Positions 28,895 to 42,600 of a DNA stretch of 64,000 bases are shown here, one piece after another; position 1 is the first letter of the stretch; the number at the start of each line of letters is the position of its first letter. The translations under genes and the position numbers were made by a program. Source of the DNA: Protula sp. h YS-2021 (taxonomy: Eukaryota > Annelida > Polychaeta > Sabellida > Serpulidae); the NCBI GenBank assembly GCA_949752745.1, contig OX457031.1, positions 52,399,103-52,463,102 on the forward strand, written 5' to 3'. Under the pieces are notes generated by a model. It did no database searches and had not been told where the DNA came from. It worked only from the letters and a program-made list of their open reading frames with translations.

Positions 28895-28937
28895 GGCTGC
28901 CCTTTTTCAGGGCAGCCGCCAATATTTACAAAATAAA
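28895..28937 (+). terminator. perfect 8-bp hairpin followed by AATAAA
   Basis: GGCTGCCC and GGGCAGCC are separated by TTTTTCA (28895-28917), giving a strong stem-loop, and AATAAA follows at 28932-28937. It lies 180 bp after the cargo gene stop. It may form part of its 3' end signal. Confidence 0.45.
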
Positions 28938-29620
28938 CAAATCGTGTTATTGTGTTTGTATGTGTGTGTGTGTGTGTGTGAAAATGAGCTACTCATTCGA
29001 GCACATCTTTAAATGACGCGCATGGTGGTTTTTTTTTGGCTACAACCACAACAAACGTATACAAATTCTTGAACCTGTCTACAAAACAAAATTAGTCACG
29101 CGAGTCGCTTAGGTAACGTTTTACGATTTTGTAAGCCTTTTCTGTTCGTTCCGCACATATTCTACATCATTTTGATAACTGGTTAGAATGTATTCCAATA
29201 ATACTGTTATCCGCCATATCTTACATACAGTCTATTTTGTTTTTGAAGGAAGGAGTTTAGCTTTCAAGTTTTCTTGTACAATGTTAAACAAAAAAAAACA
29301 TGGAGGCAGAGCCTTTCTCAACAGAGACACACTATTAAGGCACTTCCCTCCCAACATGTGGAGAAAATGCTGGACAATACTGATGAAATGAACATTTTGG
29401 AAGGACGCATGAAAAAACTTGTTCTTGTTTACAGCATACCAAGGCCACCTGTCACTAATCACTTCAAATGTCTGCTCTAGATAGCGGCTTGGCAAAATAC
29501 ACTTCAAAAACCAAAGTTGTTCAGAATCGTCTGTAACCTTTAAATTATGCAAAAATCACAAAATTTCTCTCGGACGGGGGGGGGGAGGGGGTGTCGTTAA
29601 GCACCCATTTCCCTACTACC
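28938..29620 (-). repeat. right end of element B: subterminal motifs and TIR
   Basis: It contains a (TG)n run at about 28962-28980. A motif tactcattcgagcacatctt (28990-29010) is shared with element C's inner TIRs. A single copy of the subterminal repeat lies at 29505-29575, a G-run follows, and the terminal GGGTGCTTAACGACAC..CCCTACT segment ends at 29620. No convincing gene is present. Confidence 0.65.
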
Positions 29621-29626
29621 CTAATG
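29621..29626. repeat. right target-site duplication of element B (CTAATG)
   Basis: Exact match to 2328-2333, adjacent to the element's CCCTACTACC end. Confidence 0.75.
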
Positions 29627-29745
29627 CTTTATTTATTAAACATTTTACGAGCATAATCGCAATTTTCTCACCCTCCAACCCGCACCCTGGGGTGTGTGTA
29701 CCTTATTTTGGATGACATAAAGGGAGTGACGATGTCACCTACGTC

Positions 29746-29824
<79 letters not shown>

Positions 29825-30277
29825 AACTGATGAACTGTACTAGTGCTAAGAAACTTGTGTTAAGAAACAGAAAGTTTCCAAAATTTTATTTGGTTTTCCC
29901 GATAATTATGTTCGGCCATACAAGAAGACATATGTGCTCGCAGAGCCTGTTCCGCTGACGAAGTCCGCTGGTCCGTGGCCACGAATGTAATCAGCTGCTT
30001 GTTGTGTGGTGGCTTCATCCAACGCCGAGGCTGCAGACAAGCAAAACGCTCCCCACCCCTGTAAGCATAAGGAAACACGTTAAAGCGCATAAAATGTACT
30101 TATAAAGTTCATTTTCGTGTCTCGTTGAAGAACACGAATACCCAAAAAAAAAAAAAAATGCACCGCCGTTAACAAAATACTCCCCTGCCTCTCCACCCCA
30201 TGCACATACATTTTTGTAAGAGCGGAGAAAAGACATTCTCGTTATAGCCGAAGAAAATTCTGGTTGTCTATCTGCTA
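29627..30277. other. right flank with (CT)n microsatellite
   Basis: A (CT)n microsatellite of about 70 bp spans 29750-29821. No gene is recognised. Confidence 0.6.
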
Positions 30278-31030
30278 CCCAGTAAACATTCCACCGTCGA
30301 TGTAATGTCAATTTGATCTTGCGACGTCAACCTGGCAAAACACATTAACTGTACTTGTAATTTGATTGCGATTGGACTCAATCAAAGATCAGCGTCATGC
30401 AAACATCTTTGACACCACATTGAATAGACGTTGTAACGTATTTGGTGCGTGGAACAGACGTAAAATATGCACGTTCATGTGTTCCCAAGCTTTTCCAGTT
30501 ACTTTTAAAATATATTTATAAAAATTGACTTCAAAACTATTCTGCATTACCAGTCCCAAGTGTGGGGTACTGTATCGGCGGGATGACACCGGTAACAAGT
30601 AGTAAGCTTTAATGTGCACTTCTGTTGTGTTATAGCTTGAAGATCTACTTGCAAAATCATGCTTGGAATGACCATTTCTAACGTACCTTCATCCCTCCCT
30701 TGATTAGATGGAGAAAGTTGGGTTTTGGTTGCGATCAATATCAACGTCTAAATATTTAATCAATTCAACGTTTGCCAAAGATGTTGATTCGACTTTGATC
30801 TGCGATCGCGATCAGTCACAACCAAATTACAACCAAAATTTATTTGATTGTCGGCTTTAAACATCTATTCGACATTGCAGTAAAGGCGTCGATTAGGCAC
30901 AGGAAAAGTGGATGCTTGCTGCGGCAACGCTGCTTATCCAATGCCTATTCCACATTGGATCAAAGACGTTGATCAGACTTCGAGAAAATTGTCTCAGGTC
31001 ATAACTAACATATAACGTTGAACAGTTGTG
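30278..31030. repeat. MITE-like repeat with CCCAGTAAAC end
   Basis: The start CCCAGTAAACATTCC followed by ..GTCGATGTAATGTCAAT and ..GCGACGTCAACC recurs, diverged, at 49861 and (inverted) ending at 55803. The interior repeats motifs such as tcaacgtct, aacgttt and cattcgac. The right boundary is not certain. No open frame is meaningful. Confidence 0.5.
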
Positions 31031-32880
31031 TTACAAGATTACTTCTACCGGGATTCAATGAGAATGTGCGCACGAGATAGCTGGGAGTTCTTTCACGCTT
31101 CCTCCCTCCCTCTGATCAACTCTGATATGAAGCTCAAGAAGCAACAAACAAAGTAAAGACAGTGTCATTCATGGGACACCCCCAATAGATGACTTACAAG
31201 CGTTTTTTTTTTTTGGAATTGAGTCGTGATGCCTCATTTTGCAGTGACGACATAAGCAAGTTACGAACACCTTTTTTAACTAGAGTTTTTGGGTTTGGTT
31301 ACTTTGACGGCCTTGATGGAGTGGAGAAAGACCGGAGGAAGGAAGCTTCCAATATTCTCAAATGTATCCTTGTTTGTTTGAGCCCAGTGAAAAAATGTGT
31401 GCAACAAGGTTGAATATTAGAGGTTTTTTGAACAGCTTTCAGATTCTTAGCGCTGAGAAAAAAAAACGCTTTTTACAAGTAAAACCAACGTTTTATTTCG
31501 TAAAACTAATTTGTGTTCTCCACATTTAGATTTTTTGCTTTCGGTTAGTACCTTTCGCGCAATAAAAACTTTTCTGTGTTAGTTAGAACTACCCTTAACC
31601 GCCATCCATCCAACGACCAATCAGAATGAGGGAATCTCTGGTATTACGTCACCGATAACATAGGGCATTCCTTTTGAGCCACAGCAGGTGGTTGTATGAT
31701 TACACAGTTTTGTTGTGGGCTGGTTGGGTGAGAGAACAGCCTAAAAGTTAGGAATAAAAATTACGCTTGTACTCGTAAAAGCTCGTTCAACGAAATAAAA
31801 CGTTAGTTTTACTTCGCAGAAGCTGAGAATCTGCTTTTCTCCACTTTTAGATGGAGCAGAGGAGCCTGCGCAAAAGGTAAGGTAAGGTAAGGTTGCGGAC
31901 TTGTTGAAGGAGAAATGTAGTTGAAGTCTAAATGAAACGCGAAACTATGTTCCACGTCTTTCAATACTTTCGAAGTCCGGGTCGGGGGAGGGGGGAGCAC
32001 TGCCAACCCTAAGATGAGTACAATGAAAGTTTTACATAATACAGAGTTGCATAATACTGGATTGATTTCGATTTCGACCATTCGAAATTCAAGATTATCA
32101 AATAATAACTGCATATGTTATTTGACAAAAGGATGGCAAATCTCAGTGGTTTGCGCCCAAGAAATCTGACAGCACAGATGACTGACTCCGATAAAAAGGA
32201 TAAAAACAGTTGCCTGTAGTTTGGGGGAAGGTGGCCAGCAACACAATAGATTAGTCCGTAATGGTGGTTTCTGCTTCTATGAATGGCCTCAGTAAGCAAA
32301 GACCGGTAAGTTCATTTTGCAAAAAATCTTCAAGATAATACTTAGCAAAAGAGTTAGGTGAGGACCAACAACAGTTTTTAAGTATATTTGATAAGGATAC
32401 ATTACAGAGAGCCCTGAGGGAATCAGCAATTTAACGTAATGAGTCTTAACTTTTCATTCAATTTGAAGGCCCGTGTCGGTCTGTGCTTTCTCAAAGGCTG
32501 CCAAAACGAGCGCTTTAATGTATGTTTGGAGAAGTCTTTACTGAACTTTGGCATGAAGGAAATTATAAGGGCTTTTGGTTTTTTATCTATATGCTTCTGA
32601 TATACTATGGTATTAGCGTGGCCTTGACTGGACACAGAGAGACCAGGCCTTCTGTCACCTCTTCCTATATTAAGGCCGGGAAAGTTATATGCTCAGAAGT
32701 ACCCATCCCTTGGGTGACAATATCAGTCTTTCCCATAAAACCAGCTATAGGGGGTGAGAAAGACATTATTACAATCACCACTTTCTTTCTTCAACTCTCT
32801 GTCTAGCAAATGGATTTCATCTCTCCGCTTGCCGGAAGCTAGGGCCAGCAAGGAATCTTACCGTTGCATCTTTAGCAGAG
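31031..32880. other. no recognisable gene
   Basis: Scattered short open frames without domains. A short aaggtaaggtaaggta repeat lies near 31876. I cannot assign this stretch. Confidence 0.4.
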
Positions 32881-35760
32881 AGGACATCTTCGGTCGAAGA
32901 TTTCTGCAAATACCATAAAACGAATGAGAGATCCAAGTGGGTACATTGGAGCCCGTGGGATGAGAATTTACTTTGAAGTGTCTAATCAGTTGTGACAAGA
33001 CCATATCTTCACCTGGATGATATCCTGTCGTCGCTTTCAGCCTAAAGGCAATGACGGCTCTGTACCCCTCTATGTACCCTGCCTTTAGCTGCCCTTCGAT
33101 GAAGAGCTAATACAAGAAATCCCCCCCCCACTACAAGCCTGAAACTGGTCTAATTTCCCACAGCAGGAGGCAAATTTATTTCATTGTGATTTGTAAACTT
33201 TTGCTGTGGATTGTTTATGACTGTTCACAATTTTCTGTACTACTTGGAGAACTCTTTTTGCCCTAGGAACATTGGGGTTAGGCACCAAAAGTGCAGTTTC
33301 AGCGAGGGAGAGGGATTGAAGTGCTTCCACTGAGGTAGAGACAGGAGTTCCCCATGCCAAGGTACTGGAATATATTTGATTACCTTGTAACGGAGGAGAA
33401 GAGTGAATCATGGAGCAAAATGGCTGGTGATCTCAGCTCGATTATCCTTTGCAATGCATGATGAGGAATTCCTTGATGAGGGAAGGCACAGAGGACTTCC
33501 TGCATGGGACATGAGCATTTCAGGGCGTCCGCTGCTGTTTGATCCCAGCAAGAAGAAATAATCCTGGAAAACACTGCTGTTAGTGCAAAGTCTGCGGGGA
33601 CTAACGTGACACCCACTGAAAGGATGACTGGGCCAGGCACCACTCTATGTGGATAACTTGGCGTGTTCTGGGGGCCAGGTCTACTAGAATATTGAGTTTC
33701 CCTGAGAGATGATAATGAGTTGATGCATTCTGGCCAGCAAAGGTATTAGAACACTCCTGTCAAGGAGCCATTTGGATAATTTATTTGGGGCAATCCAAAG
33801 TACTCGAAACACCAGGAAGTTGATATGGTACCTGTGTAAAGAAATGGGCCATTTCACCCAGGATGCATCTGTCTACAGCTCTGTCTCTGGGGGCGGGAAG
33901 TGAAAAGACACTCTCTCGTTTATTATCTCTGAATCTCACCACCAGAGAAGGGGCGAGGCAGTCTGTGAGACCATAATTGTAGCCTTGGATGAAATTCCTT
34001 CAACCACAGTCTCTGGAAAAGTCGAGTAGTGCTGACGACCAAGTGGCACTGTTCTCTGGGTAGCCACAAGCAGTCCCAGAAGTGACTCCATGCATTATAA
34101 TCTTCGGATGCTTCGGATGGATAAAGGCTTCGGATAGCTCTTGTAAATTTTTGTTGTCTTTCCATAGCGGGGAACGACCGGGCCATTGACAAGTACCATC
34201 GTTCTCTCAGGACAATAATGTCCTGTTTTGGGGTCAACTCGGACTTGGACAGATTTACCACCAGACCTGCCTGTACAGCCTTTTTGACCAGTTGGGGATG
34301 AGCTGTTTCTTTGTGTGCGTCAAACAGAAACCAATCGTATAGGCACTGGAACACCAACATACCTTGTGGCCGATCTGTGGGAAGGCTGAAGGGAAGTGCC
34401 AGAAGCCAGTGTTTTGATTTATTTGGGAGAATAGGTACTTCCTGAATGATGTGGCTTAATGTGGAGGTAAGTGTACGATAGGGTGGACATTTGGAAGGAA
34501 GTTACCCATAGAAACTCATTGAGGGATGAGAGATCTATGACAAGTCTCTAGCCTTCTTGACTTTTTGGATACCACAAAAATCCCGCTGAAGAAATCCCTC
34601 TGATTTTCTGACATTTTCTTATTGCCCCTTTGACCTGGAACAATTCTTGTAATTATAGGTCTTTCTCCGAGCCATGAGGGTAGACAGTGGCTAGGTGATC
34701 CGGTGCCTATAGAGCTAGGGGAATAGAATGTTCGTGCCCTCTCAGATCCCTATTGGAGTGGGTAGAACTTCTCTCCGAGAGGCCCAAATTCTTTCCAGAT
34801 TTGCTAGAACTTGCCTAGTTTTCCACCAAATCACAAAGGTGTTGCAGGACAGCAATCTTTTAAATCTTCTAAGCCAAGAAAATTATCGTCAGTTGACGAG
34901 GCCTTCGTCTCTTTTCTCGGTACTTTGGATGGCTGCTACATATACTGCTGTGTGTGCTCTCCTTCCGGTTTGCTGTCCCCTGCAGGATTAGCCTCTTGCT
35001 TGGGGTCACTGCACCTGGAAACCGGACCTTGACTGCTCTGATAGAGTGCCCTGAAACTTCTTGTGAAACTTTCGCTGGTTGGCGAAAGGAAGCACGTGAT
35101 ATCTTTCTTGATTTATCCTTTCCACCTCAGCTGGAGAGAAGAGTTCTTTCTTGCCGAGGATGTGGTTGAGACGTAAGTCTCGTAATTCTTTGTCACTGGA
35201 CCAACAGTACTGGAGGAAGGCATTTCGCCTTAAATAAGAAAAGTCGAGAGCTTCACCAATATTCTCGTCGTGAAGGACAGATACTCCAGAAGTCTGGAGA
35301 AGACCAGATCACTAAGACGTAATTCCTCCCATCTTGCCATTAGGGCTTTCAAAGTATGTTCCTGAAAGGACATGATATTAAGAATATGACGGCAGAGATC
35401 TGAACGGTCCTGGCATCTCTCTCTACTGGTGAAATGTCCGAACCGGTGCATACTGCCTGCATCCGCACAGTCCGTTTAGTAGGCTACTCTAATGGAATCT
35501 GATCGTCGGACGAGCGATAGGATCCGTTGTGTACAGAGTAGTGCTTTGATAGATGAAACCAGGATAACCATGATCTTCTTAAACTCGTTCAAGGGCACAG
35601 TTACGGCATGACTTCGCTTGTGGCCAGTGCGATGAACGAATCTGTTGAGGAAGCATTATCTAAGATACCATCCTTATGGAGGAGGATCGTCCCTCTCCAT
35701 AGGTGACGTTCGCGTGGCCGGCTATTTCTTGTATAGCGTAAGAGGAACGTGTTTTGGGGC
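32881..35760 (-). pseudogene. decayed DIRS-like retrotransposon, minus strand
   Basis: The clearest part is 33923-34690. After RLETCHRSLIPQ-type sequence corresponding to the RT motif RPVIDLSSLN, there is YDWFLFDAHKETAHPQLV (counterpart of the YLDDWL..motif, with DD lost) and LVNLSKSELTPKQ. This is the same order as in DIRS-type RTs and in the array at 39.6-49 kb (NIAKSELNPKQ). Further toward 33200 weak RNase H/recombinase-like sequence may follow, and toward 35700 a gag-like helical region (WSSDKELRDLRLNHILGKKE). Many stops and shifts interrupt it. Outer boundaries are uncertain. Confidence 0.5.
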
Positions 35761-38700
35761 TATTTTTTGAAGACCCCACAGAGGGTTTACAGCTTCTCCT
35801 ACCGATGACAGATCGGGCGGGGCAGGGTACCGATAGGGTATAGACTCGCCGCCGCCGGATAGCGGCGGATGAGCGTGCACAATCTACGTCATCTAGCTGT
35901 AATCGGGAGTGTGCTCGAGTGGGCGACTCTTCGGTAGGGTAAAGTGTGTGTGTATGGAGAAGCTTGTCGTTTTCTTCCACTGCCAACGCCGGCACCTGCC
36001 CCTACGGGAGGTGTGTGCTGGAACCAGTAAGTGAATCTCTAGATCTTGAAGCTTCATAGTGGAGAATAAGAGGCACACTTCTCAGAACGATTGGAATGTC
36101 ACCACTACGTGCATCTACCAGACCGAAGTTACAAGTGCTGAATTTTGCTCTTTACACGAACCAAATTTATTCAAATTTCAGAACATGATAAAATGGCGGG
36201 GGATAATAGCCCCACAGCTCAAAGCGAGTTTAAAGTGGGGAGGAATTCAAGGGCTGCAAAAGAAAGGTCTATAGGTGAGCAACACGAAATACGCTTTTAC
36301 GCATAAAAAGTGAGCTTATGGAATAAAATGGCAGTTTTTTCACAAAATCTAATGGTTGCTTATTTCAACGGTTATTCGGGATTTCGGTTCATTCACATTA
36401 ATCATAAATTACGAATGAGACATTTTCTACATTTATAGTTTAAACAAACATTATCAACATTGCCTTACTTGGCCGAAAAGGGACTAGACGAAGCTTAAAG
36501 ACATAGGGATGGTATATGACCCACATTCATTTTTAAGCGGAGACTTGTAGAGACGTGCTTTCGAGGCAAAAATTTTTGAAAATTTTTCTGTACTTTTCCA
36601 GGAAACGACGGCCAAGCGGTAAGAAAAAAGGGGGCACTGAGAGAGGCATGGCTGTCATCTCGGTCGATATTTTGCCTGTCCCCGAAGAGTAGTGTCGCAA
36701 GAAGTGGAAAAATGACAGTTTAAAACCTAATCCCAGACAATTCAGCTGTGGTAAGTGAAGGAGATCTGGCAATCTCTCTGTCGCAGCAGTTTAAAAGAAG
36801 TGGAAAAATGACAGTTTAAAACCTAATCCCAGACAATTCAGCTGTGGTAAGTGAAGGAGATCTGGCCATCTCTCTGTCGCAGCAGCTAGAGGTCACTGTA
36901 CCCTATTAGACCTGCGTTCAGACAATGGCAGCAGTTAGGGCAATGCATGAACAGACGAAAGCAAACTGGCCTCACTTTAAGTCTTTGCACGTTGACCTCC
37001 TTCTGTCGGGTAAGTGGGTGATCTACAACTGACACTTCCTACTGAAAGAGGCAGAGAGATCTATTCAGAGGGAGGAAGATCAGGAAGATGAGGAAGATGA
37101 GAATGAGTCCTCTCGCCCAGGTTCGGGTCGTCTCCAGCCGGTATCATTCACGAATCTCCAAAGAATCGTAGCTAGTAGAATGAAGACTAGGCTATTTGTG
37201 GAATGTTTGTTAAGAGATGAGTGCCCTTCGTTGTGTGGTCAAGAGGCTTGGACAAAGTTATCCTCTTCCCTTTAACAAGTTGAGTTGGGGTGGATGTCCC
37301 ACTACCCCTCTACATTCAAAAGCTCCAAAACATTTAGCCTCTTACTGCTATGACTAGGATAAGATAAGTCTCTACAGAATATGTTCCAGGAGATACTGAG
37401 TAAACAGATCATACAGGAAATGTCAAATTCAAAGCAGGGCTTCTTCAGTATGGTATAATGGTACACGCATATAAAAGAATGTGGGTCACATGGTATCGAA
37501 ATGCCTTGCCGACTTATAAACTTCCTGTATGGCTTATTTCTAAACTGCCAAAAAAGGCAATGTTGACAATGTTTAGTTATATTTTCCGTGTAGAAAACTT
37601 TCATTTAAAAATTTTACGTAGATTACGATAAAGGTCTAAAAAGATTAGCGATCAATGGATATTTTGTCAAGAAGGGAACTCTGGTGGGAAACTTGCGAAT
37701 GTAACCTGAGGTAACCTAGGTTTCTCGTGTAAGTCTAAGAATTACGCAGAAAAGATTTTTTAAAGTGGCTCGAATAGTCCTGGTTTAGATAACAACCAGT
37801 CAGATTCCTTGGTATCCTGGTATCAAGCCTCATTCTCGTTTCTCGTGCGATACCAACCGCACGCGTTCGTTATACAAAAATAAATTTTCTTGCTCCCGTC
37901 AGCTTAAAGTGTTTATTTCCACTATATAAGTTATGTTCCTTGGATAATATGTTCAATGGTCTTGGATTGTAGAGTATGACTGATTGACTCACAAGTTTTC
38001 CGTTCATTTCTGATAAATCTTAGTTGGTACGTTCACTTCTAATAAATCTTAGTTTGCACCTCACTGGCTGACTGCTGGCTGACTACCAACGAAAAAGGAT
38101 AAGACATTCTAGATCACCAATGTTTGTCCTGATCTCAAGCGACTTTCTGCGCCTAGCCTTATAGCTTGATGCCTCCTAGCAGGCCCGCCTGTAATTCTAG
38201 AGCTGAACTACATTACGTGGCAGTGTCTGGAACCAGAAGAATAGGTTGTCCCTTGAAATTCTGACGACTTCGAGCCATATAGGCTCTGGGTAATAACGGT
38301 CCATTTACCAAGCGTTGGTCCTCCTCGATACTGAGTACCGAGTATTCGAGATCACTAGGTTAGACCTGGGTACAAATACTTTCCAGGTGCCTGAGTTTAG
38401 AATTGGAGTTTGGTGCTGGGTTTCGACGATGTACCCACCACCAGCCTTTTATACACACCAGGTGTCAAGCATACACCCAAGGCTTGGTTCAATGACTAAG
38501 CCTTAGTGAGTCCTACGGGCTGTTGGGGAGCATATTATCATGGTTTACATAACATCAGGCGACCGAGAGAGCTTTGTCTGAAGAAATAGACATTTTGTGA
38601 CCGATTTCCATTCGGTTGACCAAACAGTACGTAACGATGACGAGCATGAAGTGTGGAGAACGCTTCACTAGTCACAAAGGGAAGTTATGTATTCCCCCGC

Positions 38701-39117
38701 GCTTCAATACTTCTCCGTTGGAAGCGTGAGATGTGTCGCTTATATCACAAACTGACTCCCTGAATCTGTTTTCTTTTTTGGCTATGCAGACTCAGCTCCA
38801 GAAACAGATACGGCCAGGAACTACGAAACAAACTCTACTCTCGAAGTACAAATCAAGACACAGATACACATCGTCAGCCACAGTTTTACGCCATCCAGAT
38901 GAGCCACCTGTGTTAACTGTTTCAACACCTGTTAGTGTATCCACTCCACTCTCTAAACCCATGTCTTTGCCTCTGAAGACTGTAAACAAAAGTGTGTCGG
39001 AAGCCGTAGCAACGAGAGTGAGTCATCCGAATAATCTCAATCGAACCAAGTCTTGCTGAGACCACGCGTAAATGAGGAAAAACTCGTACCTCTGTAGACA
39101 TCGCCGCTTTCCTCTAT

Positions 39118-39120
<3 letters not shown>
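35761..39120. other. mostly unassigned; 96-bp tandem duplication at 36700-36886
   Basis: A 96-bp unit (gaagtggaaaaatgacag to ctctctgtcgcagcag) occurs twice in a row with one mismatch in the last third. An acidic, repeat-like aggaagat run is at 37070-37105. A plus-strand frame at 38733-39059 (Thr/Ser/Val-rich) could be retroelement gag but has no motif. Nothing else is recognised. Confidence 0.4.

Positions 39121-39195
<75 letters not shown>
39121..39195. repeat. (GA)n microsatellite
   Basis: About 75 bp of GA repeats with one GTGA interruption. Confidence 0.95.
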
Positions 39196-39197
<2 letters not shown>

Positions 39198-39648
39198 TTA
39201 CACCCCAAACTAGAGGTCTGGATACCTCAGCCGAAAGAGATCTCTTCCAGCTAGAGTAACGGAGTTCAGATGATCAAGGCTCGTGTGCGGAGGGAGGCGC
39301 CGAGGATGACTCTGCAAACGGATTTCTCCCCAGTACAACTTCCGCTTCGCGAAGTCGACCCAACACTCACTAGGTAGGTAAAGTTTAGCGTCTGTGGAAT
39401 GACTGGGACATAATGAGCCTTAGTTCCACAAGTTTATCGGGAAAGTAGGACTTGGTTAGGACTAGCGCTCATAGCTAGGGCTACTCACCCCTACTCACGT
39501 GGACAGAAACGCAGGTGTCCACAGTCACCATCCTAGGCTTCGTCCTCGAAGAAGTCCAAGTTGACAGGCAGCACAAGCCTCGCAGCAGTGCAGGTAGCAA
39601 TCAGCCAAAGTATTTTTCAGAGGAGAATGGCCATCTCAGAAAACAGAG
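39196..39648 (+). pseudogene. upstream flank of the DIRS-like array
   Basis: Degraded sequence leading into the array. The frame SQSIFQRRMAISENRED just before the first repeat joins the repeat's VGGMLDGLCPAWEEW motif, which suggests that this flank is the original 5' context of the retroelement. Confidence 0.4.
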
Positions 39649-42600
39649 AGGATTGCACACTCTCTATAAAGTGCTTGCCCGTAGGAGGCATGCTGGACGG
39701 ATTGTGTCCGGCTTGGGAGGAATGGATGACCCGAAAAGAGTTGTAGATTGGCGCAGAGAAGGCTGCGCACTTGCTTTCAAACGCAACCTACGACGTCACA
39801 CATCAGAATACCTCTCTACAACCAAGCCCTGGGCATCCTAGCTGCGTATTACGGCAAAGGTTCGGCGAAAAATCAAGTGCTGCGAGACATGATAGAAGAC
39901 TTTGTGCTGCAGGGAGCTATAGAGGAGATATCAGGCAGACCAAGGGTTTTTCTTGTCCCCAAGATGTCAGCGGGATTGGCGGTTGGTCGATTTGTCCAAG
40001 CTGAATCAGTTTCCCCACGTGGCTTTAAAATGGACACAGTTTAGGGCATAAAGAATCCCTGGAAAATAATATGTAAGGTGAGTCCATCGTTATGTCAAAT
40101 GCTCACCGTTATGTTCCCCTCTAGTCGTCAGCGATAAAGTACCTATGTTTTAAGATAAGGAAAAAGAAACACCGGTTTCATGCTCTTCCCTTTGGTCTCT
40201 CCATGTCACCTTTCGTTTTCACTAAGATTATGAGAGTTAGACTACCGGTTTTTGACCCATCACATACGGGAGACAGCACGTCAACAATGGAGACCTCGGT
40301 CAAGTAAGCTATGAAAGGTAAGTCTCTTAGTAAATATCGCCAAGTCAGAGCTCAATCCAAAGCAAGTCATTGTGTTTTTTTTTTGAAGACACATGGAACC
40401 TAAACTTAGCACGGACTTACCCAAACCTGAACGCCAACAAGGGATCCGAGCAACGATCCAAGCCATCAAGCCATCCAAGGTAGTCCCCCTTGGCAAACTT
40501 TATTACAGACAGTTTCAAACAGAAAACAAACGTGCTCTACGTCGAGAAGACCCCGATGACTGTGTCCGAGGAGCATTGGGTCACATCAGAAGCGAAGGGC
40601 TTCCCTTCTTTAAACCTCCGCCAGGGTTAGAAACACAAACCGACCCGTCTTTGTGGAAAATACATTCCAATGGCAAGGTGTGGCAAAGCTCTTGGTAAGA
40701 TCGAATAAATAATCGCCACATAAATTGGTTGGAGCTTCAAGTGGTATGGATCGCTCTAACCAATTTGACACACTATCTCAAGGGCAGATATGTAGAGTCT
40801 TATCTAGATGTAGAAAAACCCCACTGAAGTGGCATATTTGAACAGGCACCTCACCCAGCTGACCAACAGCCTACTTCCTTGTACCGAGAGACCGCAATAT
40901 ATCTTTCAGGTCGACACATGACAAGTTATCCCTTCCTTTGGCAGGTTGCCTTTCTCCCTCAGTCAGTCCTACTAAGAGTTAGTAGGATTGCAGACTCTCT
41001 ATAAAGTGCGTGCCCGTAGGAGGCATGCTGGACGGATTGTGTCCGGCTTGGGAGGAATGGATGACCCGAAAAGAGTTGTAGATTGGCGCAGAGAAGGCTG
41101 CGCACTTGCTTTCAAACGCAACCTACGACGTCACACATCAGAATACCTCTCTACAACCAGGCCCCGGGCATCCTAGCTGCGTATTACGGCAAAGGTTCGG
41201 CGAAAAATCAAGTGCTGCGAGACATGATAGAAGACTTTGTGCTGCAGGGAGCTATAGAGGAGATATCAGGCAGACCAAGGGTTTTTCTTGTCCCCAAGAT
41301 GTCAGCGGGATTGGCGGTTGGTCGATTTGTCCAAGCTGAATCAGTTTCCCCACGTGGCTTTAAAATGGACACAGTTTAGGGCATAAAGAATCCCTGGAAA
41401 ATAATATGTAAGGTGAGTCCATCGTTATGTCAAATGCTCACCGTTATGTTCCCCTCTAGTCGTCAGCGATAAAGTACCTATGTTTTAAGATAAGGAAAAA
41501 GAAACACCGGTTTCATGCTCTTCCCTTTGGTCTCTCCATGTCACCTTTCGTTTTCACTAAGATTATGAGAGTTAGACTACTGGTTTTTGACCCATCACAG
41601 ACGGGAGACAGCACGTCCACAATGGAGACCTCGGTCAAGTAAGCTATGAAAGGTAAGTCTCTTAGTAAATATCGCCAAGTCAGAGCTCAATCCAAAGCAA
41701 GTCATTGTGTTTTTTTTGAAGACACATGGAACCTAAACTTAGCACGGACTTACCAAAACCTGAACGCCAACAAGGGATCCGAGCAACGATCCAAGCCATC
41801 AAGCCATCCAAGGTAGTCCCCCTTGGCAAACTTTATTACAGACAGTTTCAAGCAGAAAACAAACGTGCTCTACGTCGAGAAGACCCCGATGACTGTGTCC
41901 GAGGAGCATTGGGTCACATCAGAAGCAAAGGGCTTCCCTTCTTTAAACCTCCGCCAGGGTTAGAAACACAAACCGACCCGTCTTTGTGGAAAATACATTC
42001 CAATGGCAAGGTGTGGCAAAGCTCTTGGTAAGATCGAATAAATAATCGCCACATAAATTGGTTGGAGCTTCAAGTGGTATGGATCGCTCTAACCAATTTG
42101 ACACACTATCTCAAGGGCAGATATGTAGAGTCTTATCTAGATGTAGAAAAACCCCACTGAAGTGGCATATTTGAACAGGCACCTCACCCAGCTGACCAAC
42201 AGCCTACTTCCTTGTACCGAGAGACCGCAATATATCTTTCAGGTCGACACATGGCAAGTTATCCCTTCCTTTGGCAGGTTGCCTTTCTCCCTCAGTCAGT
42301 CCTACTAAGAGTTAGTAGGATTGCAGACTCTCTATAAAGTGCGTGCCCGTAGGAGGCATGCTGGACGGATTGTGTCCGGCTTGGGAGGAATGGATGACCC
42401 GAAAAGAGTTGTAGATTGGCGCAGAGAAGGCTGCGCACTTGCTTTCAAACGCAACCTACGACGTCACACATCAGAATACCTCTCTACAACCAGGCCCCGG
42501 GCATCCTAGCTGCGTATTACGGCAAAGGTTCGGCGAAAAATCAAGTGCTGCGAGACATGATAGAAGACTTTGTGCTGCAGGGAGCTATAGAGGAGATATC

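Larger units (their letters stand above)
2334..29620. mobile_element. element B: outer Polinton/Maverick, interrupted and internally deleted
   Basis: The left end reads AGAAGTAAGGAAATGGG and the reverse complement of the right end reads GGTAGTAGGGAAATGGG, both flanked by CTAATG. Gross length is 27.3 kb. After subtracting element A, the Tc1-like element and the MITE, about 8.7 kb of native sequence remains. B keeps the start of PolB, both ends of a split major capsid gene, core, penton, ATPase remnant, chromodomain integrase and accessory genes. It lacks most of PolB, the protease, the PC4-like genes and most of the ATPase, so it was already defective. Element assignment rests on gene content, terminal repeats and duplication length; the family is an inference from established Polinton features. 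Confidence 0.85.

Noticed and set aside
28895..28917. Histone-type 3' stem-loop
   Set aside because: The stem is too long, the loop is larger than four bases, and an AATAAA follows, so a true histone-type processing signal is unlikely.
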